From Candidatus Cloacimonadota bacterium (lineage in GTDB: Bacteria > Cloacimonadota > Cloacimonadia > Cloacimonadales > TCS61), in contig JAIPGP010000026.1 of the NCBI GenBank assembly GCA_021735645.1, positions 1-40,665 of the forward strand: a DNA stretch of 40,665 nucleotides, written 5' to 3'. Numbering within the stretch: the stretch's first letter is position 1; each line of letters starts with the position of its first letter. Shown here piece by piece: positions 1 to 8,443 of the stretch. The notes beneath the pieces were generated by a model, which saw nothing but the letters and a program-made list of their open reading frames with translations, ran no database searches and was not told the origin of the DNA. The position numbers and the translations under genes were made by a program.

Positions 1-508
1 CTCAATATAATCGCTTTCCCCCTCAGCACTCTCTGTGGTGAAATATCTTAAATTATCAATATAATTCTTTTTTATCACAGAGGCACAGAGGACACAGAGA
101 AAGAAAGAAATTTCTGTATATTTTATCATGAAATATTATCCTACTATTTTCAAATCCTTTGTTATCAAGCCGTCACCATATTTTATTACTACTTAAACTA
201 ATCAACTCTCAATATAATCGCTTTCCCCTCAGCACTCTCTGTGGTGAAATATCTTAAATTATCAATATAATTCTTTTTTATCACAGAGGCACAGAGGACA
301 CAGAGAAAGAAAGAAATTTCTGTATATTTTATCATGAAACATTATCCTACTATTTTCAAATCCTTTGTTTTCAAGTCGTTACCATATATTATTACTACTT
401 AAACTAATCAACTCTCAATATAATCGCTTTCCCCACAGCACTCTCTGTGGTGAAATATCTTAAATTATCAATATAATTCTTTTTTATCACAGAGGCACAG
501 AGGATACA
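1..508. repeat. About 207-bp tandem repeat, 2.4 copies
   Basis: Three successive copies begin at 1, 208 and 414, each starting CTCAATATAATCGCTTTCC. The third stops after the CACAGAGG segment near 505. Copies differ by only a few bases, for example CCCCCTCAGC, CCCCTCAGC and CCCCACAGC. Each unit contains CTCTGTG and, about 50 bp on, CACAGAG, which can pair as a 7-bp stem. No open frame of note crosses the array, and its left edge is outside the window. Confidence 0.9.
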
Positions 509-781
509 AAGTTTCTATAATTATTAACATTAGCCAATCTAATATTCTTTTTTATCATTAACTACTAACCACTAACTAATAATTACCAGTTTTTTTTCCG
601 TGTGTTCTGTGTGTTCCGTGGTTCAAGATCTTGATTACATTTGCATTTTGTTCGCGCTTGTTCGGTTTATTCGCGGCTAAAATATCTTTCATCCGTGTTA
701 ATCCGTGAAATCCGTAGCTACCTCGTATTGCCATTATCTTATTTTACTTCCCAAAGTCCCAATCTCCTGCTACCCAGTCCC
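509..781. repeat. Intergenic repeat modules downstream of the SGNH gene
   Basis: No gene is seen. From about 548 to 575 there is a degenerate heptamer run (ACTACTAACCACTAACTAAT). At 622-640 a CAAGATCTTG palindrome is followed by GATTACATTT, the right flank of the hairpin family described in the findings. At 651-720 is a TTCGCG...GTTCGG...TTCGCGGCTAAAA...CCGTGTTAATCCGTG module, which recurs near 3416, 5542, 5685 and 5834. Confidence 0.75.
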
Positions 782-1714
782 TCAATTCGCGATCATTTTC
801 CCAATCTCTCTGCTAAACTTCTTTGCCCCTTTCAGATTAAAGTGATTGTAATCAGCAAAGTATTCATCACCATAATCATTATCTATTTCCAGATAGTTAA
901 TGAATTCTTTATCAAGTTGTTCTACTATCACGTTATCTATATAGTCAATAAACTCTCTCTCATTCGTAATCCTTTGATAAGAGGGATATGGCAAATAAAT
1001 AAAAACTAATTCAGTTCCATTCTGCTCAGCTAATTCACTTATCTTGTGAAGATACTTAATATTCTTTAAAAGGGTATCATTCTTGGTAAATTCCTGTTCT
1101 TTGAGTTCATCATTCTCAATATAATTTTCCACAAAACCTTTCTCATGATACTTCAATTTCCTGTCATAGTGCTCTGCTATATCATTCTTTGCCCAATGAT
1201 AAAAAAAATCGATATCTCTCCTGTACCGATAAACTGGAAGCAGTAATTCCATTTGTTCCTTAAAATCAAACCCATTGAAAAAAAAGTCCAGTTTAACAAG
1301 ACTTAATCTCATAGCATCTATTATATATCCGCCATTAAATAACTGATCACTACACATAACATCCAGAGCTAGATCCATAACTATCAGATGCGGTTGACAG
1401 TATTTATACGCTTCTTTCAGAACAAAATAGCTGGTTATTGGTGTCTGCATACTGCTGCCAAGATTAAATGAATTCAACTTTGTTATAGAATCCACTATAC
1501 TGGGCACAAAGGTCTGATAAGTCCTTGATGAACCCAGAAAGATAATATCTACATTCTCCTTTTGATTGTAAAATTCATCCATCCTCAAATCCTGATAGTA
1601 CAGCTTTCTCCTGGTAAGAACTCTTTTCTCGGTTCGCAATATATATCCGCCTGAAATGTTCAGGATTAAACCAAAAGCTACAAATAGTACTATCCTCTTT
1701 AAAAATATATTCAT
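782..1714 (-). CDS. Membrane-anchored SGNH/GDSL-like hydrolase fold protein
   Basis: This 310-aa protein has an N-terminal hydrophobic segment (about residues 6-25) that should anchor it with the rest outside the cytoplasm. FLGSSRTYQTF near residues 59-69 resembles SGNH block I with a candidate nucleophile serine. FADYNHFNLKGA near 286-297 resembles the C-terminal block with Asp288 and His291. Such anchored SGNH proteins often modify envelope polysaccharides by acyl transfer. The gene lies 32 bp after the GT-C glycosyltransferase gene and is probably co-transcribed with it, which fits glycan modification. The exact substrate cannot be told. The Shine-Dalgarno signal is weak, and the family call rests on motifs only. 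Confidence 0.65.
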   Translation of the reverse strand: MNIFLKRIVLFVAFGLILNISGGYILRTEKRVLTRRKLYYQDLRMDEFYNQKENVDIIFLGSSRTYQTFVPSIVDSITKLNSFNLGSSMQTPITSYFVLKEAYKYCQPHLIVMDLALDVMCSDQLFNGGYIIDAMRLSLVKLDFFFNGFDFKEQMELLLPVYRYRRDIDFFYHWAKNDIAEHYDRKLKYHEKGFVENYIENDELKEQEFTKNDTLLKNIKYLHKISELAEQNGTELVFIYLPYPSYQRITNEREFIDYIDNVIVEQLDKEFINYLEIDNDYGDEYFADYNHFNLKGAKKFSREIGKMIAN

Positions 1715-1746
1715 AAATCATGAAAATTCAATATTCTTTTGCAAAT

Positions 1747-3195
1747 TTATAGTTCCTTATTTTTTTTTGAAAATATATCAAGAATCTGATCAGAATATAA
1801 TAAATTATGTGTCTCTTCTAAACTCAAAGGTTTATAGTTATAATCAGTCTTTTTCTGTATCACATAATCATATTGGCGGATTTTATTCAACACGTCTTCC
1901 CTGTATATATTGTGAATATCTATTAATTCATAACGATCCATTACTGGCTTAAATCTCAAAATCCACCCATCCTGCACTGTTTCAGAAAATTCTAAATTCA
2001 CGTCATTGTAATTATACATTTCGCCTAAAGCCAGAATTTTACTTTTAGATTCCTGGCTAAGGTCTATTATCTGTGATACTTTATGATAAATATACCGCTG
2101 CTCTTGAATATTTTTGTAGTTATGCCGAATTAGTTTTGCTTCAGGAATGAATAGATATAGTATTATTATTGCTGCAAGTAATAGCTTCCTGTTGAATAGT
2201 CTAACTTCCATATATGGTATTAAAAGTAAAAATGGAATTACCAAACCTAACGTTAGACGATAGGTGAAACCACGAATGAATAGGAAAAATAGAATAAAAA
2301 GAGTAATTGAGATAAAAACTATTGATATTTTCTTTTTTATGATTTTTTTGAAATCAATTAAACTTGCTAAGATAATAAAAAATAAAATATTCTCTATGAA
2401 CCTGATGATGTTCTTTATCCCAAACCTTATTACATCTGCTCCCTGTAATATCTCTCGAATACTCATTTTTTCTATTTTTTGCGAAAAATCATAACCCCAG
2501 TCAGCTATACCAAAAAATTGAGCTATAATAAATTTCTGATTACCTAAAGATATTTGGTTATAGGCAATATATGATAAAATATGTGGTATGGCGAGACTTG
2601 CTAAAATGCCTAATCCTGCCTGAATAAACGATTTTATGTTTCGAGTACTGATCAGTATTACTAACGGAAATAGAAGACTGAAAATCATAAAGTGAAATCT
2701 GAACCAGAAACTTATCCCAATTAAAAATCCAGATAAAAAGTAATTACCTGGCTCTTTCACAGATTTATAAGTAAACAGAAAGATTATCGATAAAGGTATC
2801 GCATCAAAATGCATGCTGATCATTGTATCAAATAGCCAGGGAGAGATAGCAAATGCTAATAATATAAGTGATTTATCCCTGCTCTTATATTCCTCTTTTT
2901 TCATGATATAGAGCAGTGTATAGAGCAGAAAAAAACAGCCCAGACCAGACATGATCCTTTGAGATAATAGTAAATTACCTGTCACTAATGTGAATAGATA
3001 GGCAATCAAAGGCACCATAAAGCCCCAGTTATTATTTACGCAATGCAGGATATTGTCATCCATCACATTACATACAGCAGCCAAACCCGGAAAATCATTA
3101 TAATGCGGTGCATACAATAAGGCATTGGTTACTATTAGCATAAATAGTAATATTAAATAATAAACTGTATCCCCGTAAAATTTTTTATTACTCAT
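1747..3195 (-). CDS. GT-C fold (PMT/ArnT-like) membrane glycosyltransferase
   Basis: This 482-aa protein has a multi-spanning hydrophobic core of roughly 10-12 segments over residues 10-375 and a soluble C-terminal part. The first extracytoplasmic loop, after TM1, holds acidic residues (DFPG, then VMDDN near 45-48), as in lipid-phosphate-sugar-dependent mannosyl- and arabinosyltransferases. These enzymes move a sugar from a polyprenyl phosphate donor onto protein or lipid outside the membrane. The start is supported by AAGGT about six bases upstream. It is the first gene of a two-gene unit with the SGNH-like gene. The donor and acceptor are unknown. Confidence 0.65.
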   Translation of the reverse strand: MSNKKFYGDTVYYLILLFMLIVTNALLYAPHYNDFPGLAAVCNVMDDNILHCVNNNWGFMVPLIAYLFTLVTGNLLLSQRIMSGLGCFFLLYTLLYIMKKEEYKSRDKSLILLAFAISPWLFDTMISMHFDAIPLSIIFLFTYKSVKEPGNYFLSGFLIGISFWFRFHFMIFSLLFPLVILISTRNIKSFIQAGLGILASLAIPHILSYIAYNQISLGNQKFIIAQFFGIADWGYDFSQKIEKMSIREILQGADVIRFGIKNIIRFIENILFFIILASLIDFKKIIKKKISIVFISITLFILFFLFIRGFTYRLTLGLVIPFLLLIPYMEVRLFNRKLLLAAIIILYLFIPEAKLIRHNYKNIQEQRYIYHKVSQIIDLSQESKSKILALGEMYNYNDVNLEFSETVQDGWILRFKPVMDRYELIDIHNIYREDVLNKIRQYDYVIQKKTDYNYKPLSLEETHNLLYSDQILDIFSKKNKEL

Positions 3196-3215
3196 TTTTT
3201 ACCTTAAATTATAAT

Positions 3216-3469
3216 TACGTGAGTCGTGAGTGAGCTGCTTTGCAGCCGTGAATCGTGAGTCGTGAGTCGTGAGTCGAAATGCGTAACCATAGCTTCCAGC
3301 TCTGGATTAGAAACCTTGCGGATGGTCGCAGACCTCCGCAATGGTCGAACTCCGTGAGTCGTGAGTCGTGAGACGAAATTATTAATGCTATCCTGTAGTT
3401 TAACATTTCTTCTCTTTGTTCGCGGCTAAAATATCTTTCATCCGTGTTAATCCGTGAAATCCGTGGCTA
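3216..3469. repeat. Composite repeat: GTGAGTC heptamers, hairpins and CCGTG module
   Basis: In order there are GTGAGTC/GTGAATC heptamers, a GCTGC-TTT-GCAGC hairpin (3232-3245), more heptamers to 3275, a TGCGTAACC...CTGGATTA hairpin (3280-3310), the inverted pair TTGCGGA/TCCGCAA (3314-3341), heptamers again (3354-3374), and a TTCGCGGCTAAAA...CCGTGAAATCCGTGGCTA module (3416-3469). The same order, with changes, is present at 5240-5430. The last module overlaps the 3' end of the small gene that follows. Confidence 0.85.
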
Positions 3470-3668
3470 ATACTCTCAACTCCGGATAAATCCTCTTGAT
3501 CATTGCCTTACGCTTCTCTTCTTCAGAAAGTCCTTCCGGTAATGAAGCTTCTACAAATTTCTTAGCTGTCTCAAACATGGAAACACCCATTTTCACGCGT
3601 TCTGCTCCGCTCTTTGCCATCAACATCTTGCGGTATATTTTTTCTATTTCTTTACTTGTGTCGTTCAT
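3447..3668 (-). CDS. Small conserved protein of unknown function, tail encoded by a repeat
   Basis: This 73-aa predicted soluble, mostly helical protein has the pattern EKIYRKMLMAKSGAERVKMG...SMFETAKKF...SEEEKRKAMIKRIYPEL. I recognise this as the style of a widespread short uncharacterised family. Its last residues (LATDFTD and the TAA stop) are read from the CCGTGTTAATCCGTGAAATCCGTGGCTA repeat module, so the natural C-terminus was probably replaced when the repeat arrived. No clear Shine-Dalgarno sequence precedes the ATG. A GGGATTA heptamer array begins 12 bp upstream of the start. No function can be assigned. Confidence 0.6.
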   Translation of the reverse strand: MNDTSKEIEKIYRKMLMAKSGAERVKMGVSMFETAKKFVEASLPEGLSEEEKRKAMIKRIYPELRVLATDFTD

Positions 3669-3679
3669 GTTTTTTTCAC

Positions 3680-3830
3680 GGGACTCGGAACTCGGGATTA
3701 GGGATTAGGGATTAGGGATTAGGGATTAGGGATTAGGGATTAGGGATTAGGGATTCGGGAACCTCAATACCCATTTCCCAGTACCCAGTACCCAATTCCC
3801 AGTTCCCAGTCACTACTCCCCATTCCCTGA
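3680..3830. repeat. Compound heptamer array: GGGATTA then CCCAGTA
   Basis: Perfect 7-bp periodicity runs from 3680: GGGACTC, GGAACTC, eight GGGATTA and one GGGATTC. A junction GGGAACCTCAATA follows, then C-rich heptamers (CCCATTT, CCCAGTA, CCCAATT, CCCAGTT). The array sits downstream of the four-helix-bundle gene and encodes its last residues. Runs of GGG every seven bases could form G-quadruplexes. There are no spacers of CRISPR type. Confidence 0.95.
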
Positions 3831-4181
3831 CTTATTTCTTTGATATCGAATAACGCCTTGTAACATTTTAGCAATACTATCTAAACTTACTTCAAGTTCA
3901 TCGAATTTCTCTTTAGATATATAATTCAGTTCTTTACTAATAATCAACTGAGTATCCAATTCTGCTAAGGATCCAGCAGCTATATACAAAAATCTTATAT
4001 AATCTTTACTTGAACTTCTTGCAGCACCTTCACTGATATTCGATGGAATTGAAACCGCACATCTTCGTATTTGAGAGGTTAATCCATACAATTCTTCTTT
4101 TGGAAAAGTTTTAGTAATTATATAGATACTTTTTACCAGTTCTATACTATTTTTCCACACATCTAAATCTTTGTGAAACAT
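3813..4181 (-). CDS. Four-helix bundle protein (S23/IVP-Avd-like family), copy 1
   Basis: This 122-aa protein has family hallmarks: FHKDLDVWKNSIELVKSIY at the N-terminus, [22 protein letters not shown] around residues 40-62, and [22 protein letters not shown] around 70-95. The family includes proteins encoded in 23S rRNA intervening sequences and Avd of diversity-generating retroelements. Members are small helical oligomers thought to bind nucleic acid. The start is supported by AAGGAG six bases upstream. The C-terminal SGNGE and stop come from the flanking heptamer array, and related compound arrays lie on both sides. No reverse transcriptase is present, so an Avd role is not supported. Confidence 0.9.
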   Translation of the reverse strand: MFHKDLDVWKNSIELVKSIYIITKTFPKEELYGLTSQIRRCAVSIPSNISEGAARSSSKDYIRFLYIAAGSLAELDTQLIISKELNYISKEKFDELEVSLDSIAKMLQGVIRYQRNKSGNGE

Positions 4182-4197
4182 ATTTGCTCCTTTTTTG

Positions 4198-4575
4198 GGG
4201 ACTGGGGGTTAGGGACTCGGAACTCGGGATTAGGGATTAGGGATTAGGGATTAGGGATTAGGGATTAGGGATTCGGGACTCGGAACTCGGAACTCGGGAT
4301 TAGGGATTAGGGACTCGGAACTCGGGATTCGGGATTCGGGATTCGGGATTCGGGATTCGGGATTCGGGAACCTCAATACCCAGTTCCCAGTACCCAGTTC
4401 CCAGTACCCAATTCCCAGTACCCAATTCCCAGTACCCAATTCCCAGTCCCCAGTCCCAGTTCCCAGTCCCCAGTCCCCAGTACCCAGTACCCAGTACCCA
4501 ATTCCCAGTCCCCAGTCCCCAGTCCCCAGTCCCAGTTCCCAGTCCCCAGTATCTAATCCCCAATCCCTAACTTAC
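4198..4575. repeat. Long compound heptamer array: GGGATTA/GGGATTC then CCCAGT family
   Basis: This is a G-rich run of GGGATTA, GGGACTC, GGAACTC and GGGATTC units to about 4369, then the junction GGGAACCTCAATACCCA (same as at 3753), then more than 20 units of CCCAGTA, CCCAATT, CCCAGTT and CCCCAGT. The array fills the gap between the four-helix-bundle gene and the nucleotidyltransferase gene and runs into the 3' end of the latter. The CCCCAGT units match the heptamers known as STRR sequences in heterocyst-forming cyanobacteria. Confidence 0.95.
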
Positions 4576-5068
4576 TCTTCCAGAATTCAAGATATTCTTT
4601 ATCAATTTCCTGATTCATTAAATTTTCTACATCAGACCATTGCGCTTCGGAATTACTGCCTTTTGCCCAAAGCATTTTAGAGATTATTAAGTCCTCTATT
4701 GATACGATGAATACTTCAAATCCATCTATTTTTACTATTTTTCTTCTCTTAAACTCTGTCATTCTATATTCTGTTTTCTTTCTTACTATGAAGTCAATTT
4801 TGATGATAGATTTGTAGTTAATTATATTAAAAGCTGTATTATGAATCAATGCGTCTTTAATTCCTTCTTCTGAGATATAATAGTCATCTTTAAACAAGGC
4901 AAAAATCCCTGGAATATCCTCAATTTGCATTTCAATGATCATATCGATATCCCTGGTCATTCTTGGTACGGCATAATAGTTCATAGCCATCGAGCCTGTA
5001 AGCATATATTTAATGCCAGCTTGATCTAAGCGCTTTACTACATCTGCTAAAATTTCTAATTCGGTCAT
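4553..5068 (-). CDS. Nucleotidyltransferase-fold protein (MNT/AbiEii-like)
   Basis: This 171-aa protein carries a nucleotidyltransferase signature: [23 protein letters not shown] over residues 23-45, with the GS motif at 25-26 and the DxD pair at Asp40 and Asp42. [14 protein letters not shown] near 120-135 is the usual second helix of this family. Relatives act as toxin-antitoxin or abortive-infection components that transfer nucleotides to RNA or protein. The C-terminal GIGD and stop lie in the GGGATTA-type array. Upstream, GGGACTC heptamers abut the ATG, and no good ribosome binding site is visible. Its neighbour is a four-helix-bundle gene within related arrays; whether the two form a functional pair is unknown. 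Confidence 0.8.
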   Translation of the reverse strand: MTELEILADVVKRLDQAGIKYMLTGSMAMNYYAVPRMTRDIDMIIEMQIEDIPGIFALFKDDYYISEEGIKDALIHNTAFNIINYKSIIKIDFIVRKKTEYRMTEFKRRKIVKIDGFEVFIVSIEDLIISKMLWAKGSNSEAQWSDVENLMNQEIDKEYLEFWKSKLGIGD

Positions 5069-5940
5069 TTTATTTCGGAACTCGGGACTCGGGATTAGGG
5101 ACTCGGAACTCGGGACTAGTCCCCAAACAAGTCCGTCCTGTTGCTAAAATCAAGTGAGTCGTGCGTACCAAGACCATCCCTGGTCTTAATTACATTCCCA
5201 TTCAAAATCAAAAATTTATAATTCAACTTTGTTTTATTCCGTGAATGGTGAATGAGCTGCTTTGCAGCCGTGAGTCGTGAGTCGACTATAGTCAATTTTA
5301 AATTTTGATTTTTGAATTTTGAATGAATTAAGAATATCAATATGCAAATCCATAGCTGGATTAATAAACCTTGCGGATGGTCGCAGACCTCCGCAATGGT
5401 TGAACTCCGTGAGTCGTGAATAGTGAGACGATTTTCTTCCAGTAACAGATTTTACTGATTTGCATGGTTTCTTATCTATTTTCATTATCAATTAATTTTT
5501 CTACTAACTATTAACTACTAACCACTAACTAATCATTCCCAGTTCGGTTTGTTCGCGGCAAAAAACTTCTATCCGTGTTTATCCGTGAAGTCCGTGGCTC
5601 ATTTATTTCAATGCTCACTGTGTGCTCTAGTATATATATATATATATAATTCAGAGCTGGAAGCTCTGGTTACGCATAATAAAAGTTCGCGATTGTTCGG
5701 TTTGTTCGCGGCTAAAAATCTTTCATCCGTGTTTATCCGTGAAGTGCGTGGCTCATTTATTTCAATGCTCACTGTGTGCTCTAGTAGATATATATAATTC
5801 AGAGCTGGAAGCTCTGGTTACGCATAATAAAAGTTCGCGCTTGTTCGGTTTGTTCGCGGCTAAAAATCTTCTATCCGTGTTTATCCGTGAAATCCGTGGC
5901 TCCATATTTCTCTGTGCTCTCTGTGTGCAATTTTATATTT
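5069..5940. repeat. Gene-free repeat mosaic of 0.87 kb
   Basis: I see no credible gene. Contents in order: GGGACTC-type heptamers (5075-5118), a TGCGTACC...GGTCTTAATTACATT hairpin (5162-5196), the GTGAATG/GTGAGTC composite with its two hairpins (5240-5430), an ACTAAC-type heptamer run (5503-5533), and three TTCGCGG...CCGTGTTTATCCGTG modules (5542-5599, 5685-5752, 5834-5901). The last two belong to a tandem duplication of about 150 bp (5600-5752 and 5753-5901), each copy holding a CAGAGCT-GGA-AGCTCTG hairpin. A (TA)n run lies at 5631-5648. Short open frames here are translated repeats. Confidence 0.85.
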
Positions 5941-6909
5941 TCAATTATTCGCGGTCACAAGTGAACGCAAATACTCACCATAAGCGCTCTTCCCATAACT
6001 CTTGGCTGTCTTCTTAAGTTGTTTACTATTGATATATCCCATCCGCCAGGCGATTTCTTCAATGCAGGATATCTGCAATCCCTGTCTCTTTTCAATGATT
6101 TCCACAAATTGAGCTGCTGCCAGTAAGGAATCATGCGTTCCTGTATCAAGCCAGGCCATTCCTCTTCGCATTTTTACAAGTTCCAGCTCTCCCAGATCAA
6201 GGTATTTCTGCATCAGCGAAGTGATTTCCAGTTCTCCACGTTTAGAGGGTACTATCTCTTTGGCAAACTTCGCAACCCGGTTATCAAAAAAATATAAACC
6301 TACTAAGGCTAAATTTGATTTAGGCACAGCAGGTTTTTCTTCGATATTAAGCACACGATTATTCTCGTCTATTTCAGCAACACCATATCTTTGCGGATCT
6401 TTGACAGGATACCCGAATATTTTACCACCCTGAGTAAGTTTGGCAGCTTCCTGGACCATATGCGACAAATCCTGACCATAAAACAGGTTATCACCCAATA
6501 TCATGCACACGCTGTCAGCACCAATGAATTCCTCACCGATAATAAATGCCTGAGCTAACCCTTCAGGATTGGGCTGATCAGCATAGCTGAACGATAACCC
6601 CAATTGCTCGCCACTGCCAAACAAAGTCTTAAAATGCGGTAAATCCTGGGGTGTGGATATAATCAATATCTCCCTGATCCCAGCCAGCATCAGTACACTC
6701 AGCGGATAATAGATCATGGGCTTATCATATACCGGTAACAGCTGCTTGGATACCGTAAAAGTGAGCGGATGAAGCCGACTGCCAGCGCCACCAGCTAAAA
6801 TTATTCCTTTTATTCCTGGTGATTGGTGATTGGTGATTGGTGATTGGAATTCTTTTTTGGTAACTGGTGATTCGTGATTGGTGATTGGAATATCGTGCGA
6901 CCTTTTCAC
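5941..6909 (-). CDS. rmlA: Glucose-1-phosphate thymidylyltransferase with repeat-encoded leader
   Basis: The enzyme makes dTDP-glucose from dTTP and glucose-1-phosphate, the first step to dTDP-rhamnose. [16 protein letters not shown] (residues 35-50) is the nucleotide-binding motif, followed by [16 protein letters not shown] and [10 protein letters not shown], all typical. The family normally starts with a Met just before KGIILAGG. Here an Ile codon stands in that region and the frame stays open for 32 more codons made largely of GTGATTG-type heptamers, giving [14 protein letters not shown] repeats. The likely start is GTG at 6909 with AGGA about seven bases upstream; it overlaps the preceding stop as TAGTG, implying translational coupling to the four-helix-bundle gene. 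The last codons lie beside a TTCGCGG module. Confidence 0.93.
   Translation of the reverse strand: MKRSHDIPITNHESPVTKKEFQSPITNHQSPGIKGIILAGGAGSRLHPLTFTVSKQLLPVYDKPMIYYPLSVLMLAGIREILIISTPQDLPHFKTLFGSGEQLGLSFSYADQPNPEGLAQAFIIGEEFIGADSVCMILGDNLFYGQDLSHMVQEAAKLTQGGKIFGYPVKDPQRYGVAEIDENNRVLNIEEKPAVPKSNLALVGLYFFDNRVAKFAKEIVPSKRGELEITSLMQKYLDLGELELVKMRRGMAWLDTGTHDSLLAAAQFVEIIEKRQGLQISCIEEIAWRMGYINSKQLKKTAKSYGKSAYGEYLRSLVTANN
6810..6896. repeat. GTGATTG heptamer array inside the rmlA 5' end
   Basis: Units GTGATTG, GTGATTC and GTAACTG repeat with period 7 and are read in frame as the leader of RmlA; three heptamers make seven codons. The same heptamer family recurs at 7275-7386 on the other side of the four-helix-bundle gene. 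Confidence 0.9.
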
Positions 6910-7265
6910 TATTCTTTCCTGTTTAGATACTTTATCAAGCCTTGTATTAATCTACTAATTCGAGAAATCTGTTCTGCAAAATTATTATAACTTTCTTTAT
7001 TTATATAACCTAATTCATTACTTATGATCAATTGTGTATCAAGTTCAGCCAGTGAACCAGCTGAGATATTTAAAAAGCGGATATATTCCTTATTGGAATT
7101 GCGAGCTGCACCTTCTGCTATGTTAGAAGGTATAGAAACAGCGCATCTTCTAATTTGAGAGATTAATCCATAAAGTTCATCTTTGGGTAATTTTCTTGTT
7201 ATTAGATAAATCTCTTTAACAAGCGTTATACTAACTTTCCATGCATCCAAATCCTTGTGTATCAT
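6909..7265 (-). CDS. Four-helix bundle protein (S23/IVP-Avd-like family), copy 2
   Basis: This 118-aa protein is a close paralog of the one at 3813-4181: [19 protein letters not shown], then [22 protein letters not shown], then [29 protein letters not shown] lies just upstream of the ATG, so it keeps a strong ribosome site of its own. It sits between rmlB and rmlA and interrupts what is usually a contiguous sugar-nucleotide operon. GTGATTG-family heptamers flank both sides. Its stop overlaps the rmlA start by one base (TAGTG). This arrangement suggests insertion of a cassette into the rml operon. Confidence 0.9.
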   Translation of the reverse strand: MIHKDLDAWKVSITLVKEIYLITRKLPKDELYGLISQIRRCAVSIPSNIAEGAARNSNKEYIRFLNISAGSLAELDTQLIISNELGYINKESYNNFAEQISRISRLIQGLIKYLNRKE

Positions 7266-7274
7266 TTCTCCTCC

Positions 7275-7386
7275 TTTACAGTGATTGGTGATTAGTGATT
7301 GGTGATTTGAAATTTATATGATCTTTTATCAAATTCACATCGCAAGATGTGAACCTCCAATCACCGTTCACTAATCACCAATCACT
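7275..7386. repeat. GTGATTG heptamers around a GCAA-loop hairpin
   Basis: Heptamers GTGATTG/GTGATTA occupy 7280-7308 on the plus strand and their complement occupies about 7357-7386. Between them lies a perfect 8-bp stem TTCACATC/GATGTGAA with loop GCAA (7334-7353). The stop codon of rmlB is part of the right-hand array. On the minus strand the hairpin is followed by TTTGAT, a poor U tract, so termination is possible but weak. Confidence 0.8.
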
Positions 7387-8443
7387 TTCTCCCATAATAT
7401 CTCTCATATTCCCCACTTATCACATTCTCCATCCAATCTAAATTATCCATATACCAGTTAATCGTCTTCTCCATGCCTTCTTCAAAACTAATCTGCGGCT
7501 GCCAGCCTAATTCCGTTTTTGCTTTGGAAAAATCTATCGCATATCGCCAGTCATGACCTTTTCGATCTTCCACATAGGTGATCAGCTCTTCACTTTTGCC
7601 CAGTTTCTCTAAGATCAGTTTCACGATCTCCAGATTAGGCTTTTCTGCATCTCCCCCAAAATTATACACCTCACCGTCTCTACCCCGCTCTAAAGTAGTC
7701 AAAATCCCCCGGCAATGATCATCCACATAGATCCAGTCTCGCACATTCATGCCAGTGCCATATACAGGTAATGACTTATTCTGCCTGGCATTATTGATCA
7801 TGAGTGGAATCAGTTTTTCCGGGAACTGATAAGGTCCGTAATTATTGGAGCAACGCGTGATATTCACTGGTAATTGAAAGGTTTTATGATATGCCATCAC
7901 CAGCAAATCCGCACTGGCTTTAGAGGCAGAATACGGTGAAGAAGGTTCCAGAGCCATAGTCTCCACAAATTTCCCGGAAGCTCCTAATGCGCCATATACC
8001 TCATCAGTGGATACCTGCAAATATTTCTTTACACCCAGTTCAATTGCCAGGTTCAGCATATTCTGCGTTCCCACTACATTGGTAAGCACAAATTGATTAG
8101 GCTCTATAATACTGCGGTCAACATGCGACTCAGCAGCAAAATTAATGATATAATCTATATCAGGATACTTCTTCCCTATTTCCTGCAAAGCCTCTTTATC
8201 CGTAATATCCGCTTTTATAAAAGTATATCTGGGATCATCAGCAATATCAGCCAGATTCTCCAGATTACCCGCATAAGTCAGCGAATCGATATTAATAATC
8301 TGGTTCGCTGTATTTAATAGGACAAATTTAATAAAATTTGATCCTATAAAACCGGAGCCACCAGTTATTAATAATTTTGAATTTTGAATTTTGAATTTTG
8401 AATGAGCTTGACTTTCTATTCCTGATTCTCGGTTATCTATCAT
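7382..8443 (-). CDS. rmlB: dTDP-glucose 4,6-dehydratase with repeat-encoded leader
   Basis: This second enzyme of dTDP-rhamnose synthesis converts dTDP-glucose to dTDP-4-keto-6-deoxyglucose using NAD. LLITGGSGFIGSNF (residues 24-37) is the Rossmann motif, STDEVYG holds the active-site Asp-Glu pair, and YSASK holds the catalytic Tyr and Lys. The family normally begins two or three residues before LITGG. Here 23 extra residues (starting MIDNRESGIESQ and ending KFKIQNSK) come from a dispersed repeat that also provides GGAG ten bases before the ATG. The same leader starts the gene at 10550. The TGA stop falls in a GTGATTG heptamer. rmlC and rmlD are not in the window. Confidence 0.95.
   Translation of the reverse strand: MIDNRESGIESQAHSKFKIQNSKLLITGGSGFIGSNFIKFVLLNTANQIINIDSLTYAGNLENLADIADDPRYTFIKADITDKEALQEIGKKYPDIDYIINFAAESHVDRSIIEPNQFVLTNVVGTQNMLNLAIELGVKKYLQVSTDEVYGALGASGKFVETMALEPSSPYSASKASADLLVMAYHKTFQLPVNITRCSNNYGPYQFPEKLIPLMINNARQNKSLPVYGTGMNVRDWIYVDDHCRGILTTLERGRDGEVYNFGGDAEKPNLEIVKLILEKLGKSEELITYVEDRKGHDWRYAIDFSKAKTELGWQPQISFEEGMEKTINWYMDNLDWMENVISGEYERYYGRK

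Noticed and set aside
641-1009. 122-codon plus-strand frame
   Set aside because: Runs through a repeat and then antisense to the SGNH-like gene.
3215-3406. Frame of 63 codons
   Set aside because: Made entirely of GTGAGTC heptamers and hairpin modules.
3694-3756. Telomere-like repeat
   Set aside because: The unit is seven bases, internal to the contig and interrupted; it is one of many heptamer families.
4251-4563. Open frames giving Gly-Trp-Leu-Tyr or Pro-Asn-Pro-Glu-Ser repeats
   Set aside because: They are heptamer arrays read in frame (three heptamers equal seven codons); no ribosome site or family resemblance.
3680-4575. CRISPR array
   Set aside because: Units are 7 bp with no unique spacers and no cas genes nearby.
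5116-6017. Several frames of 70-90 codons on both strands
   Set aside because: All are translated repeat modules; near-duplicates arise from the 150-bp tandem copy.
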